Of a stretch of DNA of 64,000 nucleotides, positions 35,196-44,528 are shown piece after piece. The translations under genes were made by a program, and so were the position numbers. Each line of letters starts with the position of its first letter. Position 1 is the first letter of the stretch. The notes beneath the pieces are model-generated. The model made no database searches and was not told where the DNA came from. It saw only the letters and a program-made list of their open reading frames with translations. The stretch is taken from NCBI GenBank assembly GCA_947651225.1, contig CANSYK010000005.1, positions 1 to 64,000 on the forward strand. Reading direction: 5' to 3'. Source of the DNA: an uncultured bacterium. Its GTDB lineage: Bacteria; Bacillota; Clostridia; Lachnospirales; Lachnospiraceae.

Positions 35196-36137
35196 TTATG
35201 ACATAAATTCTTTAACTTTGGAATAAATTCCCTCTGCATCCAGACCAAATTTCTGAATCAGCTCTGCCGCTGGACCAGACTCGCCAAATGTATCATTTAC
35301 ACCAATTTTTAAAACAGGTGTTGGTGCCTTTGCGGATAAGCAATCGCATACCGCACTGCCAAGGCCGCCTATTACAGAATGCTCTTCAATCGTAACAACC
35401 TTTCCTGTCTCTTTTGCCGCTGCTACAATCAATTCCTCGTCTAGCGGCTTAATGGTATGGATATTAATTACTTTTGCGTTAATCCCGTCTGCCGCCAGTT
35501 TTTCCGCTGCCGCCAAAGTTTCACTGACTTCCAGTCCGGTTGCAACTAAAGTAACATCCTTTCCTTCCCGAAGTGTTACACCTTTTCCAATTTCAAAATG
35601 ATAATCCGGTGTATCATTAATTACTGGTACCGCAAGCCTTCCAAAGCGAAGATAGACGGGTCCTTGATGGTCAAGCGCTGCTTTTACAGCCGCTCTTGCT
35701 TCCACATCATCCGATGGATTGATTACCACCATTCCCGGAATGGTACGCATCAATGCCAAATCCTCACAGCACTGGTGAGTTGCGCCGTCTTCACCAACAG
35801 AAATACCAGCATGTGTTGCGCCAATCTTTACATTTAACTTTGGATATCCTACGGAATTACGAACCTGTTCAAATGCACGTCCCGCCGCAAACATGGCAAA
35901 GGAACTGACAAAAGGAATCTTGCCTGTTGTTGCAAGCCCTGCCGCAATCCCTACCATATTACTTTCCGCAATACCACAATCTATATGTCTGTCTGGATAT
36001 GCTTTCTTAAAGATACCCGTTTTCGTCGCTGCTGCAAGATCCGCATCCAATACCACCAGATCAGGATAATCCGGTGCAAGCTCCGCTAACGCATTACCAT
36101 AACTTTCTCTTGTAGCGATTTTCTTAACGTCTGCCAT
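35196..36137 (-). CDS. Transketolase, C-terminal subunit
   Basis: 313 residues: pyrimidine-binding and C-terminal domains of a split transketolase (KIATRESYGNALAELA, DLALMRTIPGMVVINPSD, IGGLGSAVCD). It pairs with the N-terminal subunit encoded upstream. The ATG at 36137 has GGAGG; the longer open frame to 36179 is not favoured. Confidence 0.9.
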   Translation of the reverse strand: MADVKKIATRESYGNALAELAPDYPDLVVLDADLAAATKTGIFKKAYPDRHIDCGIAESNMVGIAAGLATTGKIPFVSSFAMFAAGRAFEQVRNSVGYPKLNVKIGATHAGISVGEDGATHQCCEDLALMRTIPGMVVINPSDDVEARAAVKAALDHQGPVYLRFGRLAVPVINDTPDYHFEIGKGVTLREGKDVTLVATGLEVSETLAAAEKLAADGINAKVINIHTIKPLDEELIVAAAKETGKVVTIEEHSVIGGLGSAVCDCLSAKAPTPVLKIGVNDTFGESGPAAELIQKFGLDAEGIYSKVKEFMS

Positions 36138-36178
36138 TTTATCCTCCATTCTGCGCATTCTTTTTTGCGCATCTCTCA

Positions 36179-37006
36179 CTATAAGCTCTCACCAATTCTT
36201 TCAAGGTCTGCTATTGCCTGCGCATACTGCTCATCATTTGGAGCAGTTCCATGCCAGCCTGCCTGGTTTTCCATAAAGGACACGCCTTTTCCCTTTATGC
36301 TCTTAGCAATAATTGCCGTTGGCATTCCCTTCGTCTCTTTCGCTTTCTGGAATGCGGCGCCAATCTGCTCAAAATCATGCGCATCAATCTCAACCACATT
36401 AAAATTAAATGCCCTGAACTTATCAGCAATTGGATATGGAGAGCAGACATCCTCAATATTACCATCTATCTGTAATCCATTGTTGTCCACAATAAAGACA
36501 AGGTTATCTAACTTACGGGCACCTGCAAACATAGCGGCTTCCCATACCTGTCCTTCCTGAATCTCACCATCACCAAACAGACAGAATACACGATAAGGAG
36601 CATTATCCATCTTTCCTGCAAGCGCCATTCCAACCGCTGCGGAACCACCCTGTCCAAGAGAACCGCTTGACATATCCACACCTGGAATATGCTTCATATC
36701 TGGATGTCCCTGCAAGTAAGAGCCAACATGACGGAGCGTCTTTAAATCTTCCACCGGAAAATACCCTCTATGCGCCAGCGTAGAATAAAGCCCCGGAGCA
36801 ATATGGCCTTTGGAAAGCACCAAACGGTCTCTGTCTTCTTTCTTCGGATCTTTTGGGTCAATATTCATTTCTTCAAAATAGAGATAAGTCAAAATATCTG
36901 CTGCGGACAAAGAGCCACCCGGATGACCGGATTTTGCACTGTGAACAGCCGTTACTATGCCCTTTCGCACTTCATTTGCAGTTTTCTTTAATGCTAAAGT
37001 ATCCAT
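36179..37006 (-). CDS. Transketolase, N-terminal subunit
   Basis: 275 residues: the thiamine-diphosphate-binding half (HSAKSGHPGGSLSAADILTY, GDGEIQEGQVWEAA, FIVDNNGLQIDG). With the C-terminal subunit it moves two-carbon units in the pentose phosphate pathway. It lies downstream of transaldolase in the same direction. Confidence 0.92.
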   Translation of the reverse strand: MDTLALKKTANEVRKGIVTAVHSAKSGHPGGSLSAADILTYLYFEEMNIDPKDPKKEDRDRLVLSKGHIAPGLYSTLAHRGYFPVEDLKTLRHVGSYLQGHPDMKHIPGVDMSSGSLGQGGSAAVGMALAGKMDNAPYRVFCLFGDGEIQEGQVWEAAMFAGARKLDNLVFIVDNNGLQIDGNIEDVCSPYPIADKFRAFNFNVVEIDAHDFEQIGAAFQKAKETKGMPTAIIAKSIKGKGVSFMENQAGWHGTAPNDEQYAQAIADLERIGESL

Positions 37007-37062
37007 ACTCGTTTCCTTTCCTTTTATGTTCTATTAGGAACTTATTATTTGTTGACAGTTCC

Positions 37063-37719
37063 TTACTCTCCAAACACGGCCTTATAATCCTTCTGGAACT
37101 TATCAATTCCCTGATCCGTTAAAGGATGCTTTGTCATCTGCTCAATAACTGGATATGGAACTGTTGCAATATCAGCACCTGCCAAAGCACAATCTGTTAC
37201 ATGAATTGGATTACGGATACTCGCTGCAATAATCTCTGTCTCAATACCATAATTATCAAAAATAGTGGTAATTGTTTCAATCAGGTCAACACCAATTGTT
37301 GAAATGTCGTCCAGACGTCCCAAAAATGGAGAAACATAAGCTGCGCCTGCCCTTGCCGCTAAAAGTGCCTGGTTTGCTGTAAAAATCAGAGTTACATTAC
37401 ATTTAATCCCCTCACTTGCAAGTACCTTTGTTGCCTTTAATCCTTCTACTGTCATAGGGATTTTTACAACCATATTCGGATGAAGCTTTGCAATCTCCCT
37501 TCCTTCCGCAATCATGCCCTCTGCATCTACAGTAGTCGCTTTAACCTCGCCGCTGATTGGCCCGTCAACAATTCCCGCAATCTCCTTCAGAACATCTTCC
37601 TGGCTTCTGCCGCCTTCTTTTGCAATCAGGGACGGATTTGTCGTAACACCACAAATTACTCCCATATCGTTTGCCTTTTTGATATCCTCAATTTTCGCTG
37701 TGTCGATAAATAATTTCAT
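37063..37719 (-). CDS. Transaldolase / fructose-6-phosphate aldolase family
   Basis: 218 residues, the short transaldolase subfamily ([30 protein letters not shown]) with the Schiff-base lysine in NMVVKIPMT. It works with the split transketolase encoded next to it. TalC and FSA activities cannot be separated by sequence alone. Ribosome site AGGAGG. Confidence 0.92.
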   Translation of the reverse strand: MKLFIDTAKIEDIKKANDMGVICGVTTNPSLIAKEGGRSQEDVLKEIAGIVDGPISGEVKATTVDAEGMIAEGREIAKLHPNMVVKIPMTVEGLKATKVLASEGIKCNVTLIFTANQALLAARAGAAYVSPFLGRLDDISTIGVDLIETITTIFDNYGIETEIIAASIRNPIHVTDCALAGADIATVPYPVIEQMTKHPLTDQGIDKFQKDYKAVFGE

Positions 37720-37821
37720 ACTTATTTCCTCCTTATTTAAATTGAAATACTACACTTTTTCAGTATACAACGTTTCAAAACTCTGGTCAATGAAATTCAG
37801 AAGTTCCAAAGAAATGTTTGA

Positions 37822-39636
37822 TTAATAGAACCAGAATCCTTTAAAATCCTTCTTGTAGACACGATATGGACGTTTTTCCAGATTAAACCGGCGGATCATT
37901 CTGTCATTCCAATCTCCCTCTACAAAGTACTTTCCATCACTGCAGCAATAGATATAGATATCCTTTTCTGCCGTAACATTACCATCCTTTTTTGTCTGAT
38001 CAAGCGCTGTCTTATCTCGCAGTTCATATGTTTTCGCCGTCTCATCAACCAGATAGCGATAATAATAGGATTCTCCATTTGCCTTTGCGCCGTTTCCTGT
38101 GTTGGCGTTTAATAAAGAAATATAGCTCTGGCCTTCCGTTGACCTTGCTTGATAGGTTACTGCCTCCTGGCCAAACTGTGCTTCAAATGGATCCGGCTTT
38201 TTTTCCTTATGCAAAATATTGTTCACTACTGGTGTTTCTTCTGGCTCCTCCGCCTCTTCTTCCCCAGCAGACTTTTTCAATACCTTTTTAGACAAAGATT
38301 TATATGGTTCATACAGCTTTTTGTCTGCAATAATATAATCAATTCTCGGAATCAAACTTCCTATATTGCTGACTTTAATCAGGCTGGAAAGGTTTTTCGC
38401 ACTCAAAAGCATCTCATTTGTGCCAACAATCTGAACCGAATTTAAACCAACCCAGTCCACGTTTTTCTTTTTCGAACCCTTTGTTTCCTTTTTATAGACA
38501 CTCTTTAAAAGGGTATCCATATCTACCTTCTCTGTTACAGATCCATCCTCTAACTTCAGTTCAATGACCTTGCTTCTTGGAGTAGCTTGTTTACCATTCG
38601 CAGTTGCAATCACATAGACATTACCATATCCATCATAGGTAAATTCCCCTGCCTGCTTATATCCATCCATCGAAAATGTCTTTGTAACCTGCCCTAGCGC
38701 ATTCACCTGAGAAAGTTTTGTTTCACTGGTAGCGTACATCATTGTATCATAAATCTCTTCTATATTTCTTCCACAATAGCCATCTGTCGGAATCTCACCA
38801 CGCAGCACACCAGAATTATCGTATAAAAGAATCGCATATTTTTTTGTTACGACTTTTTTCTTCTGTGTCTTTTTCTTCTTTTTTCCGGTGGTAACTTTTT
38901 TTATCGTAGTAAATTCTTTTCCATCCTGAAATACTACATATAATCCATTGGAAATTGTCGTCTTGCTTCTTCCATCTGTTGTTTCCAGCTTTTGAGGAGC
39001 CTTTACCCTGCTTCCTGGAATTTTCACCGAAAATGTTTTTACCGTAGAAAGTTCATCTTTTGAATTATAAACACGAATAGTAATATAATTCGTCTCTCCT
39101 GCTACCAGCCCAAGAACCTGAAATTCATGTTCTTTGGTCAGATTGCCGGAGGCACCTGCAATTACCGTTCTTGTAAAGTCTGGAATCTTTGTATCTTTTA
39201 CAGAAACCGTGTATCTGCAATAACTATTACCATTTGTCTTAAAATAAAGATACATCGAATTGCGGTTGGTTCCGTATGGATTGTACGCCCAGAGCGCATT
39301 GTCCAGAGAAAATGCCTTATTCTTTTTAATCGTTGTAAGATTTTCTTCTACATCAGCAGACTTTTCTGCAGAGTATATTTCCCCAACACTGTCAAACTCT
39401 GTTGTCACTACATTTTTATTGTCGCCAGACATATAAAGCGGAGTGATATCAACCTCTTTAACCTCATCAATTGCTTTTCCACTCTGATCTTCTAAAAGGT
39501 CACGCTCCTCCTTCAGACGTTCCTGCTCCTGCTTTGCAATCGTTTTTGACATATCATTAAACTTCCACAACAGCGCTCCGGTTCCGATTAAAAGCACAAC
39601 CATCGTGATAATGATAACCTTTATCTTGCCTTTCAT
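37822..39636 (-). CDS. Arylsulfotransferase-like membrane-anchored protein
   Basis: 604 residues. A single N-terminal anchor and coiled coil are followed by an Ig-like domain (NPYGTNRNSMYLYFKTN... EFQVLGLVAGETNYITIRVY) like the N-domain of bacterial ASST enzymes, then a propeller-like region (YDTMMYATSETKLSQVNALGQ... DWVGLNSVQIVG... LLSAKNLSSLIKV). In active ASSTs I recall a conserved His in the DWxHxNS segment; here it is Gly. A lysine-rich loop (KKKKKTQKKK) interrupts the propeller. It may have a binding rather than sulfotransferase role. Confidence 0.65.
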   Translation of the reverse strand: MKGKIKVIIITMVVLLIGTGALLWKFNDMSKTIAKQEQERLKEERDLLEDQSGKAIDEVKEVDITPLYMSGDNKNVVTTEFDSVGEIYSAEKSADVEENLTTIKKNKAFSLDNALWAYNPYGTNRNSMYLYFKTNGNSYCRYTVSVKDTKIPDFTRTVIAGASGNLTKEHEFQVLGLVAGETNYITIRVYNSKDELSTVKTFSVKIPGSRVKAPQKLETTDGRSKTTISNGLYVVFQDGKEFTTIKKVTTGKKKKKTQKKKVVTKKYAILLYDNSGVLRGEIPTDGYCGRNIEEIYDTMMYATSETKLSQVNALGQVTKTFSMDGYKQAGEFTYDGYGNVYVIATANGKQATPRSKVIELKLEDGSVTEKVDMDTLLKSVYKKETKGSKKKNVDWVGLNSVQIVGTNEMLLSAKNLSSLIKVSNIGSLIPRIDYIIADKKLYEPYKSLSKKVLKKSAGEEEAEEPEETPVVNNILHKEKKPDPFEAQFGQEAVTYQARSTEGQSYISLLNANTGNGAKANGESYYYRYLVDETAKTYELRDKTALDQTKKDGNVTAEKDIYIYCCSDGKYFVEGDWNDRMIRRFNLEKRPYRVYKKDFKGFWFY

Positions 39637-39654
39637 CTCCCTCTTCTCCTTTTC

Positions 39655-40104
39655 CTATTTAATATCTGCACCATTCACAGAAACCTCCATCATTCCTTTT
39701 AGCTTTAAAAACAGTTCAGGATACCGCCTTTTCATCCGAATCGGCTGTAACTCTTTATCCAGAAAACAGTGACCTGTCTTTCCGGTTGTACACAATTCCC
39801 CTTTGCCTGTTTTGTATACCTCATAAGAAACTTCCATTTTAATACCATCGTATTTGGTCATTCTGGTATGAATGGTTATTTCTTCATCAAAGCGCAGCGG
39901 CACCAGATACCGGCATTCTGCAAAAGTAACAGGAATAATAATTCCCATTTCCTCCAAAACCCTGTAATCCAGCCCAACCTTTTTCATCATATCCAGCCTT
40001 GCTTCCTCAAACAGTCGGATATAATTGGAATGATGGATAATTCCCATCTGGTCTGTTTCATAATAATTCAACCTTCTGCTATATTCTGTATGGCTATCTT
40101 CCAT
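39655..40104 (-). CDS. Acyl-CoA thioesterase (4HBT/YbgC type)
   Basis: 149 residues, hot-dog fold. The N-terminal active-site region YYETDQMGIIHHSNYIRLFEEAR has the Asp and Tyr/His pattern of 4-hydroxybenzoyl-CoA-thioesterase relatives. Substrate unknown. Ribosome site AGGAGG. Confidence 0.88.
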   Translation of the reverse strand: MEDSHTEYSRRLNYYETDQMGIIHHSNYIRLFEEARLDMMKKVGLDYRVLEEMGIIIPVTFAECRYLVPLRFDEEITIHTRMTKYDGIKMEVSYEVYKTGKGELCTTGKTGHCFLDKELQPIRMKRRYPELFLKLKGMMEVSVNGADIK

Positions 40105-40208
40105 TTTAACACATCCTCCTATCGATTTCCATTCTATTTCTATATATTATTCCAAATTCTTTCTTTCCGTCAAGCCCTGATATATTAGTGTTCGTTTCAT
40201 AACCATCA

Positions 40209-40250
40209 GTTACTGTTCACTCCGAACAGTAACTGCAGCGTTTTCAATAG
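40209..40250. repeat. Family C repeat
   Basis: GTTACTGTTCACTCCGAACAGTAAC-type hairpin followed by GCAGCGTTTTCAATAGC. The stretch 40105-40496 otherwise holds the promoter and RNA described next. Confidence 0.65.
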
Positions 40251-40266
40251 CTAAAAAGAAAATACA

Positions 40267-40295
40267 TTGACATATTTCCAAGTCACGTGTACAAT
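40267..40295 (+). promoter_or_regulatory. Strong sigma-A promoter for the structured RNA
   Basis: TTGACA, 17 bases, TACAAT. Predicted start of transcription near 40302. Confidence 0.8.
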
Positions 40296-40301
40296 AATAA
40301 C

Positions 40302-40476
40302 AGCAACAGGCAACGGCGTGTGTCTGTTTAAGTGTTGAAGCATAGCAGCGTACCGGAAAGCCTTGCTATGCAGAGCTTCCAGTAGGGGTTGTGCAATAAC
40401 CTCAAACCGGGGTAGGCATCAATTGCCGAAAGAAAATGCCCAGAGCCGCCTTACGCATATGCAGGGCGGCTTTTTT
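40302..40476 (+). ncRNA. Candidate structured RNA of about 175 nt
   Basis: Bounded by a near-ideal promoter and a strong terminator (AGCCGCC/GGCGGCT plus six T, 40444-40476), with no reading frame inside. Visible helices include GAAGC...GCTTC with an inner GCATAGCA/TGCTATGC stem (about 40336-40380), a GGGTT/AACC stem, and GGCAT/ATGCC (about 40412-40442). It resembles no riboswitch class I can recall. It could be a standalone RNA or, because the terminator ends about 20 bases before the next start codon, an attenuating leader for the PBECR4-like gene. Confidence 0.6.
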
Positions 40477-40496
40477 ATGCAACAGAAAGGATTACT

Positions 40497-41087
40497 ATGG
40501 ATAAACTTGCCATTTGCGTTCACACATTTGAAAAATTACTGGATATACAATACCATATTATTATTGGACGGAAGGGAAAAACTACAAAGCTTTGCATCAG
40601 CTTCTCAAAACTTGACTTCCATCATCTGATGGGACTGGGAAAATTAAAGGACTTACGAATCGCCACACGTAATAGAGGTATTGTATTTGATGAAATCCTT
40701 TCTGGAAAAATCACTTATGAAACAATCTCTAAAAGCCATTACCTACACCTGATTGAAAACCGTTTTCGTCCTCTTGCACACATAGAAACGCTATTTGATG
40801 ATAACAGATTAGTATTCCGTTACAACATGAAAGCAAATCAATTTTCAGTAATTGATGCAGATTATCTGTTATCTACTCCATACGCCAAAAACGACATTTA
40901 TACCTTTCTTGCTAAACAAAAAGAAACTGGACGATACTTTTGCCGCTCCTTTTTTCCAAAAGAACAGAAAGACTACACCAAAGGACAGGCTATTTATACT
41001 ATGCTTTATAAAGAAAAAATCTTTCTGTCAACAGGATTAAATCAAATTCAGTATAATCGTCTTACCACCAAAAAAACAGAAAAATAA
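40497..41087 (+). CDS. PBECR4-like nuclease-fold protein
   Basis: 196 residues matching, by pattern, the PBECR4 group (phage-barnase-EndoU-colicin E5/D-RelE-like): FHHLMGLGKL, IVFDEILSGKITYETISKS, HLIENRFRPLAHIETL and the late KDYTKGQAIYTMLYKEKI. The group is linked to mobile elements and presumed RNA cleavage; activity here is unproven. The ATG at 40497 has AAAGGAT right after the terminator hairpin of the upstream RNA, so its expression may depend on read-through. Confidence 0.65.
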   Translation: MDKLAICVHTFEKLLDIQYHIIIGRKGKTTKLCISFSKLDFHHLMGLGKLKDLRIATRNRGIVFDEILSGKITYETISKSHYLHLIENRFRPLAHIETLFDDNRLVFRYNMKANQFSVIDADYLLSTPYAKNDIYTFLAKQKETGRYFCRSFFPKEQKDYTKGQAIYTMLYKEKIFLSTGLNQIQYNRLTTKKTEK

Positions 41088-41166
41088 AACACTCTGTACT
41101 AATATTAGGTAAAAATTGAAATCCGTTTAATTAAGCAAACATTCAAACAATAAAGTGAGGAAACCT

Positions 41167-42999
41167 ATGAATTTAATTACAGCAGAACATCTGACCCATT
41201 CCTATACGGAAAGAGTCCTTTTTGAAAATGCAGCATTCAGCCTGAATGAAAAAGAAAAAGTCGGAATTATCGGCATTAACGGCACCGGAAAATCTACTCT
41301 CTTAAAAATACTGGCCGGAAAAGAAACCCCTGATAATGGCACGATTACCACCGGACGGAACCTTCGCATTGCCTATCTTCCACAGACTCCATCTTTTCAC
41401 GACAAAGAAACCACTCTGACAGCGGCACTTCCACCAGACAGTGAAATCGCTGTCTCCTCTGATGCTTATGAACCCGATGCGAAATCTTATCTGACAAAAC
41501 TTGGTTTTACCGACTTTAATCAGCAAGTTTTGGAACTTTCCGGCGGACAGAGAAAGCGCGTTGCCCTTGTGCGCACCTTGCTGACTCCCTGCGATGTGCT
41601 GATTTTAGATGAGCCGACAAACCATCTGGACAGTGCTATGTCAGAATGGCTAGAAGATTTTCTGAAAAGCTGGCGTAGCGCCTTGATTATGATTACCCAT
41701 GACCGATATTTTCTTGATAGTGTTGTAAACCGTATTGTAGAAATTGATAAAGGAAGCCTTTACAGCTATAGCTGCAGCTATCTGGAATATCTGGAGCGAA
41801 AAGCAGAACGGGAAGAAATTGCACAGGCAACGGAGCGGAAACGGCAAAGTATCCTGCGCAAAGAGATTGCATGGATACAGCGCGGCGCACGTGCACGCTC
41901 CACAAAACAGAAAGCTCATATCGCACGATATGAAAAACTGCGTGATATGAGCGCGCCAAAAACAGACCAGACAATTGAAATCACAGCAGGCTCTTCCCGC
42001 CTTGGTAATACTACAATCGAATTAGAACATCTTTGTAAAAGCTTTGATGGCAAACCACTTCTGTCTGATTTTTCCTATATCTTTTTGCATACAGACCGTG
42101 TTGGGATTATCGGCCCAAATGGATGCGGCAAATCAACTCTCTTTAAAATGATTACGGGAAAGGAACAGCCAGATTCCGGTACTGTCACAATCGGGCAAAC
42201 TGTTAAAATAGGATATTTTACACAAGAAAGTGAACCTATTGATCCTTCTGTCCGTGTCATAGATTTTATAAAAGAAGGCGGCAATATTATTCATACAAGC
42301 GAAGGAACCCTTAGTGCTTCTGTCATGCTGGAACGTTTCCTTTTTCCTCCAGACATGCAATATGCCCTTGTCGAGCGGCTGTCTGGCGGGGAACGGCGCA
42401 GGCTTTCCCTCCTCCGTATCCTGATGGAAGCCCCAAATATCCTCTTACTGGATGAACCGACAAACGATTTGGATATTACTACTCTGACTTTACTAGAAGA
42501 TTATCTGGACAGTTTTCATGGTATTGTTGTAACAGTATCACATGACCGCTATTTTCTCGACCGCATCTGTAACCGCATTTTTGCTTTTGAGGGAAATGGC
42601 ATACTGACACAGTATGAAGGCGGCTACACAGACTATAAAAATGCTTCCTCTGTGGAAATGAAATTAACAGACAGCGGACTTTCCGGTTCTTCTCCTTCTT
42701 CGGAAACGCCCGAAAAGACAACAAACCGACATAACTGGAAAGACGGACAGGAAAAAAAGAAGAAAATGTCCTATAAGGAACAGCGGGAATTTGAAACCAT
42801 AGAAGATGATATCGCCTCTTTAGAAGAACAAATAGAAAAGCTGGATTCTGAGATTCTGCAAGCTGCCCATGATTTCGTCCACTTAAATGAACTGACTGTC
42901 AAAAAAGACCAGTGCCAGTCCCTGCTAAATGAAAAAATGGAACGTTGGATGTACCTGGAAGAGTTAAACGAAGAGATTACAAGCAAACTAATACACTAA
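41167..42999 (+). CDS. ABC-F family ATPase
   Basis: 610 residues with two ABC domains and no membrane part: Walker A GINGTGKST and GPNGCGKST, signatures LSGGQRKR and LSGGERRR, Walker B LILDEPTNHLD and LLLDEPTNDLD. A charged linker (RARSTKQKAHIARYEKL) and a C-terminal coiled coil resemble Uup-type members. ABC-F proteins act on the ribosome, in quality control or antibiotic protection; which applies cannot be read from this sequence. The start at 41167 has GTGAGG. Confidence 0.9.
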   Translation: MNLITAEHLTHSYTERVLFENAAFSLNEKEKVGIIGINGTGKSTLLKILAGKETPDNGTITTGRNLRIAYLPQTPSFHDKETTLTAALPPDSEIAVSSDAYEPDAKSYLTKLGFTDFNQQVLELSGGQRKRVALVRTLLTPCDVLILDEPTNHLDSAMSEWLEDFLKSWRSALIMITHDRYFLDSVVNRIVEIDKGSLYSYSCSYLEYLERKAEREEIAQATERKRQSILRKEIAWIQRGARARSTKQKAHIARYEKLRDMSAPKTDQTIEITAGSSRLGNTTIELEHLCKSFDGKPLLSDFSYIFLHTDRVGIIGPNGCGKSTLFKMITGKEQPDSGTVTIGQTVKIGYFTQESEPIDPSVRVIDFIKEGGNIIHTSEGTLSASVMLERFLFPPDMQYALVERLSGGERRRLSLLRILMEAPNILLLDEPTNDLDITTLTLLEDYLDSFHGIVVTVSHDRYFLDRICNRIFAFEGNGILTQYEGGYTDYKNASSVEMKLTDSGLSGSSPSSETPEKTTNRHNWKDGQEKKKKMSYKEQREFETIEDDIASLEEQIEKLDSEILQAAHDFVHLNELTVKKDQCQSLLNEKMERWMYLEELNEEITSKLIH

Positions 43000-43053
43000 A
43001 AAGCATGCCTCTGCCCGTTTTTTCTTATTGATTCAATGCCGATACACTGTAAA

Positions 43054-43089
43054 AGGCGATATGCTTTCTTTATTTAAAACATATCGCCT
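43054..43089 (-). terminator. Terminator of the sigma-factor gene cluster
   Basis: AGGCGATATG and CATATCGCCT arms; on the minus strand the stem is followed by TTTT. It lies between convergent genes. Confidence 0.65.
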
Positions 43090-43112
43090 CAATAAACTAC
43101 AATACCGTATAA

Positions 43113-43346
43113 TTATTCCCCAACTGCGAATTGATCAACTATATTCCCTTCCAAATCATAAACTGGAATCGTATAACCCTCTGCTAATTCCTGTGTTATA
43201 GCACATGCCTCTGCCGGGTTGCTAACATTAGGGCATAAATCATCTGCTTTTACATAGCCACTGATATCATTTATCCCAACAGCCCAAATTAAATCAGGTT
43301 CTTCCCCCTCTTCATTAACCTGCAAACCTGATCCATAACTTAACAC
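43113..43346 (-). CDS. Small acidic hypothetical protein
   Basis: 77 residues, GTG start with AAAGGAG 8 bases upstream. Contains VYDLEGNIVDQFAVGE at the end and GYVKADDLCP in the middle, a pattern like small extracytoplasmic beta domains, but it has no signal peptide of its own. It begins 12 bases after the preceding gene. No family is recognised. Confidence 0.6.
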   Translation of the reverse strand: MLSYGSGLQVNEEGEEPDLIWAVGINDISGYVKADDLCPNVSNPAEACAITQELAEGYTIPVYDLEGNIVDQFAVGE

Positions 43347-43358
43347 CTCACCACTCCT

Positions 43359-43861
43359 TTAAAAAACCGTTGTCTCCACTTCTTCATCATAACTGTCCAT
43401 CTCCTTTGCAACAGAAGCCTTAACCTTACAATTTGGAGATTGAGCAGCAGTATATGTTGTATAACCATTACCATTGTACAACTGCACTTTTGATTGTGAA
43501 TAAAAATACGTGTTGGCAGTAGTTGCCTCTGGTGAATATACATATATATTTACACAATCTCTATCAGTATAAGTTAAAGAACTACTTTTCTTTAATTGCT
43601 TATCCGATGCTGTATACAATCTTGCCTGTGCTCCCATATAACCTGCTTTAGCATTCATAGAATCACTTGTTTTTACCTGTGCAACAGCCTGAACAGATTT
43701 AGACCGATTCCATACTTCTGAGTTAAATTTATAAGCCCTTCCATTCACGGTTTTTGTTATCCAGACAGATGCTGTATCAGCATTTGCAATATTGTTAACT
43801 GCACTTAAAAATAGTAATGTAATTGCAGATGTCATAAAAATCATTTTTTAATTTTTCTCAT
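43359..43861 (-). CDS. Secreted hypothetical protein with frameshifted signal peptide
   Basis: The ribosome site GGAGG sits before ATG 43861, which reads MRKIKK and then a stop after a run of six A. One more A would join it to MIFMTSAITLLFLSAVNNIANA, completing a normal signal peptide. The mature part (about 140 residues, rich in Ser/Thr/Tyr) has no recognised domain. Either a recent one-base deletion has silenced the gene, slippage on the A run restores it, or translation begins weakly at 43844. Confidence 0.6.
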
Positions 43862-43917
43862 AGTCTTATTCCTCCTTTGAACATCAATTGTTTATTTAAC
43901 ATACTCCCACCAAAATT

Positions 43918-44526
43918 TTACTCTCCTGTACCAAGCGTAAAATAACCTATTACCGTCCTCCCGTCACTCTTATACACATTCAGGCGCACAGTATGGTATG
44001 ATTTTTTTGCAGCTTCCTCTGGCGTCTGAATCCCATCCTCTTCCAATTCATTACGATATACATATCCATCCCTGCCTTCGTCCGATTCTGCTGCTATTAG
44101 CTCCGCTCCCAGTGCATCCGGTCCATATGTTTGTCCATATTGATTTTTCTTTAATGGAGGCATAGAATTAACCTCCTCTAAAGAGTACCCCTGCTTTGCT
44201 AACTCATCTGCCAATTCTGAAACTTCTTTCTCTGGTTTTCCGGCATCTGAAACTTTTTCACTGACAGCAGCATATAAATCAGTATAAGTGGCATATGCTG
44301 TAGTCTCATATAAATTAAAAGCAGTATATGCCATTGCTGAAAGTCCAAATACGGATAAAAACAGAACACAAAAACGCACTACTGATATTCGCCTGGTCAC
44401 CTTTGTATAACCGGATTCCCTTTTCAACTGCATGATACGGTCTAATGCCTCATCAGACATTTCCACATCCGATATCTTTTGTGGATAATGATTTCTTATA
44501 AAAGAATCAAATTTTTTACTATCCAT
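43918..44526 (-). CDS. Anti-sigma-factor-like membrane protein
   Basis: About 202 residues. A cytosolic N-terminal helix bundle (SDEALDRIMQLKRESGYTK) is followed by one membrane helix (VVRFCVLFLSVFGLSAMAYTAF) and an extracytoplasmic domain. The start overlaps the end of the ECF sigma gene, the standard arrangement for a sigma factor and its membrane regulator. It lacks an obvious zinc-binding ZAS motif. Confidence 0.7.
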   Translation of the reverse strand: MDSKKFDSFIRNHYPQKISDVEMSDEALDRIMQLKRESGYTKVTRRISVVRFCVLFLSVFGLSAMAYTAFNLYETTAYATYTDLYAAVSEKVSDAGKPEKEVSELADELAKQGYSLEEVNSMPPLKKNQYGQTYGPDALGAELIAAESDEGRDGYVYRNELEEDGIQTPEEAAKKSYHTVRLNVYKSDGRTVIGYFTLGTGE

Positions 44527-44528
44527 CT

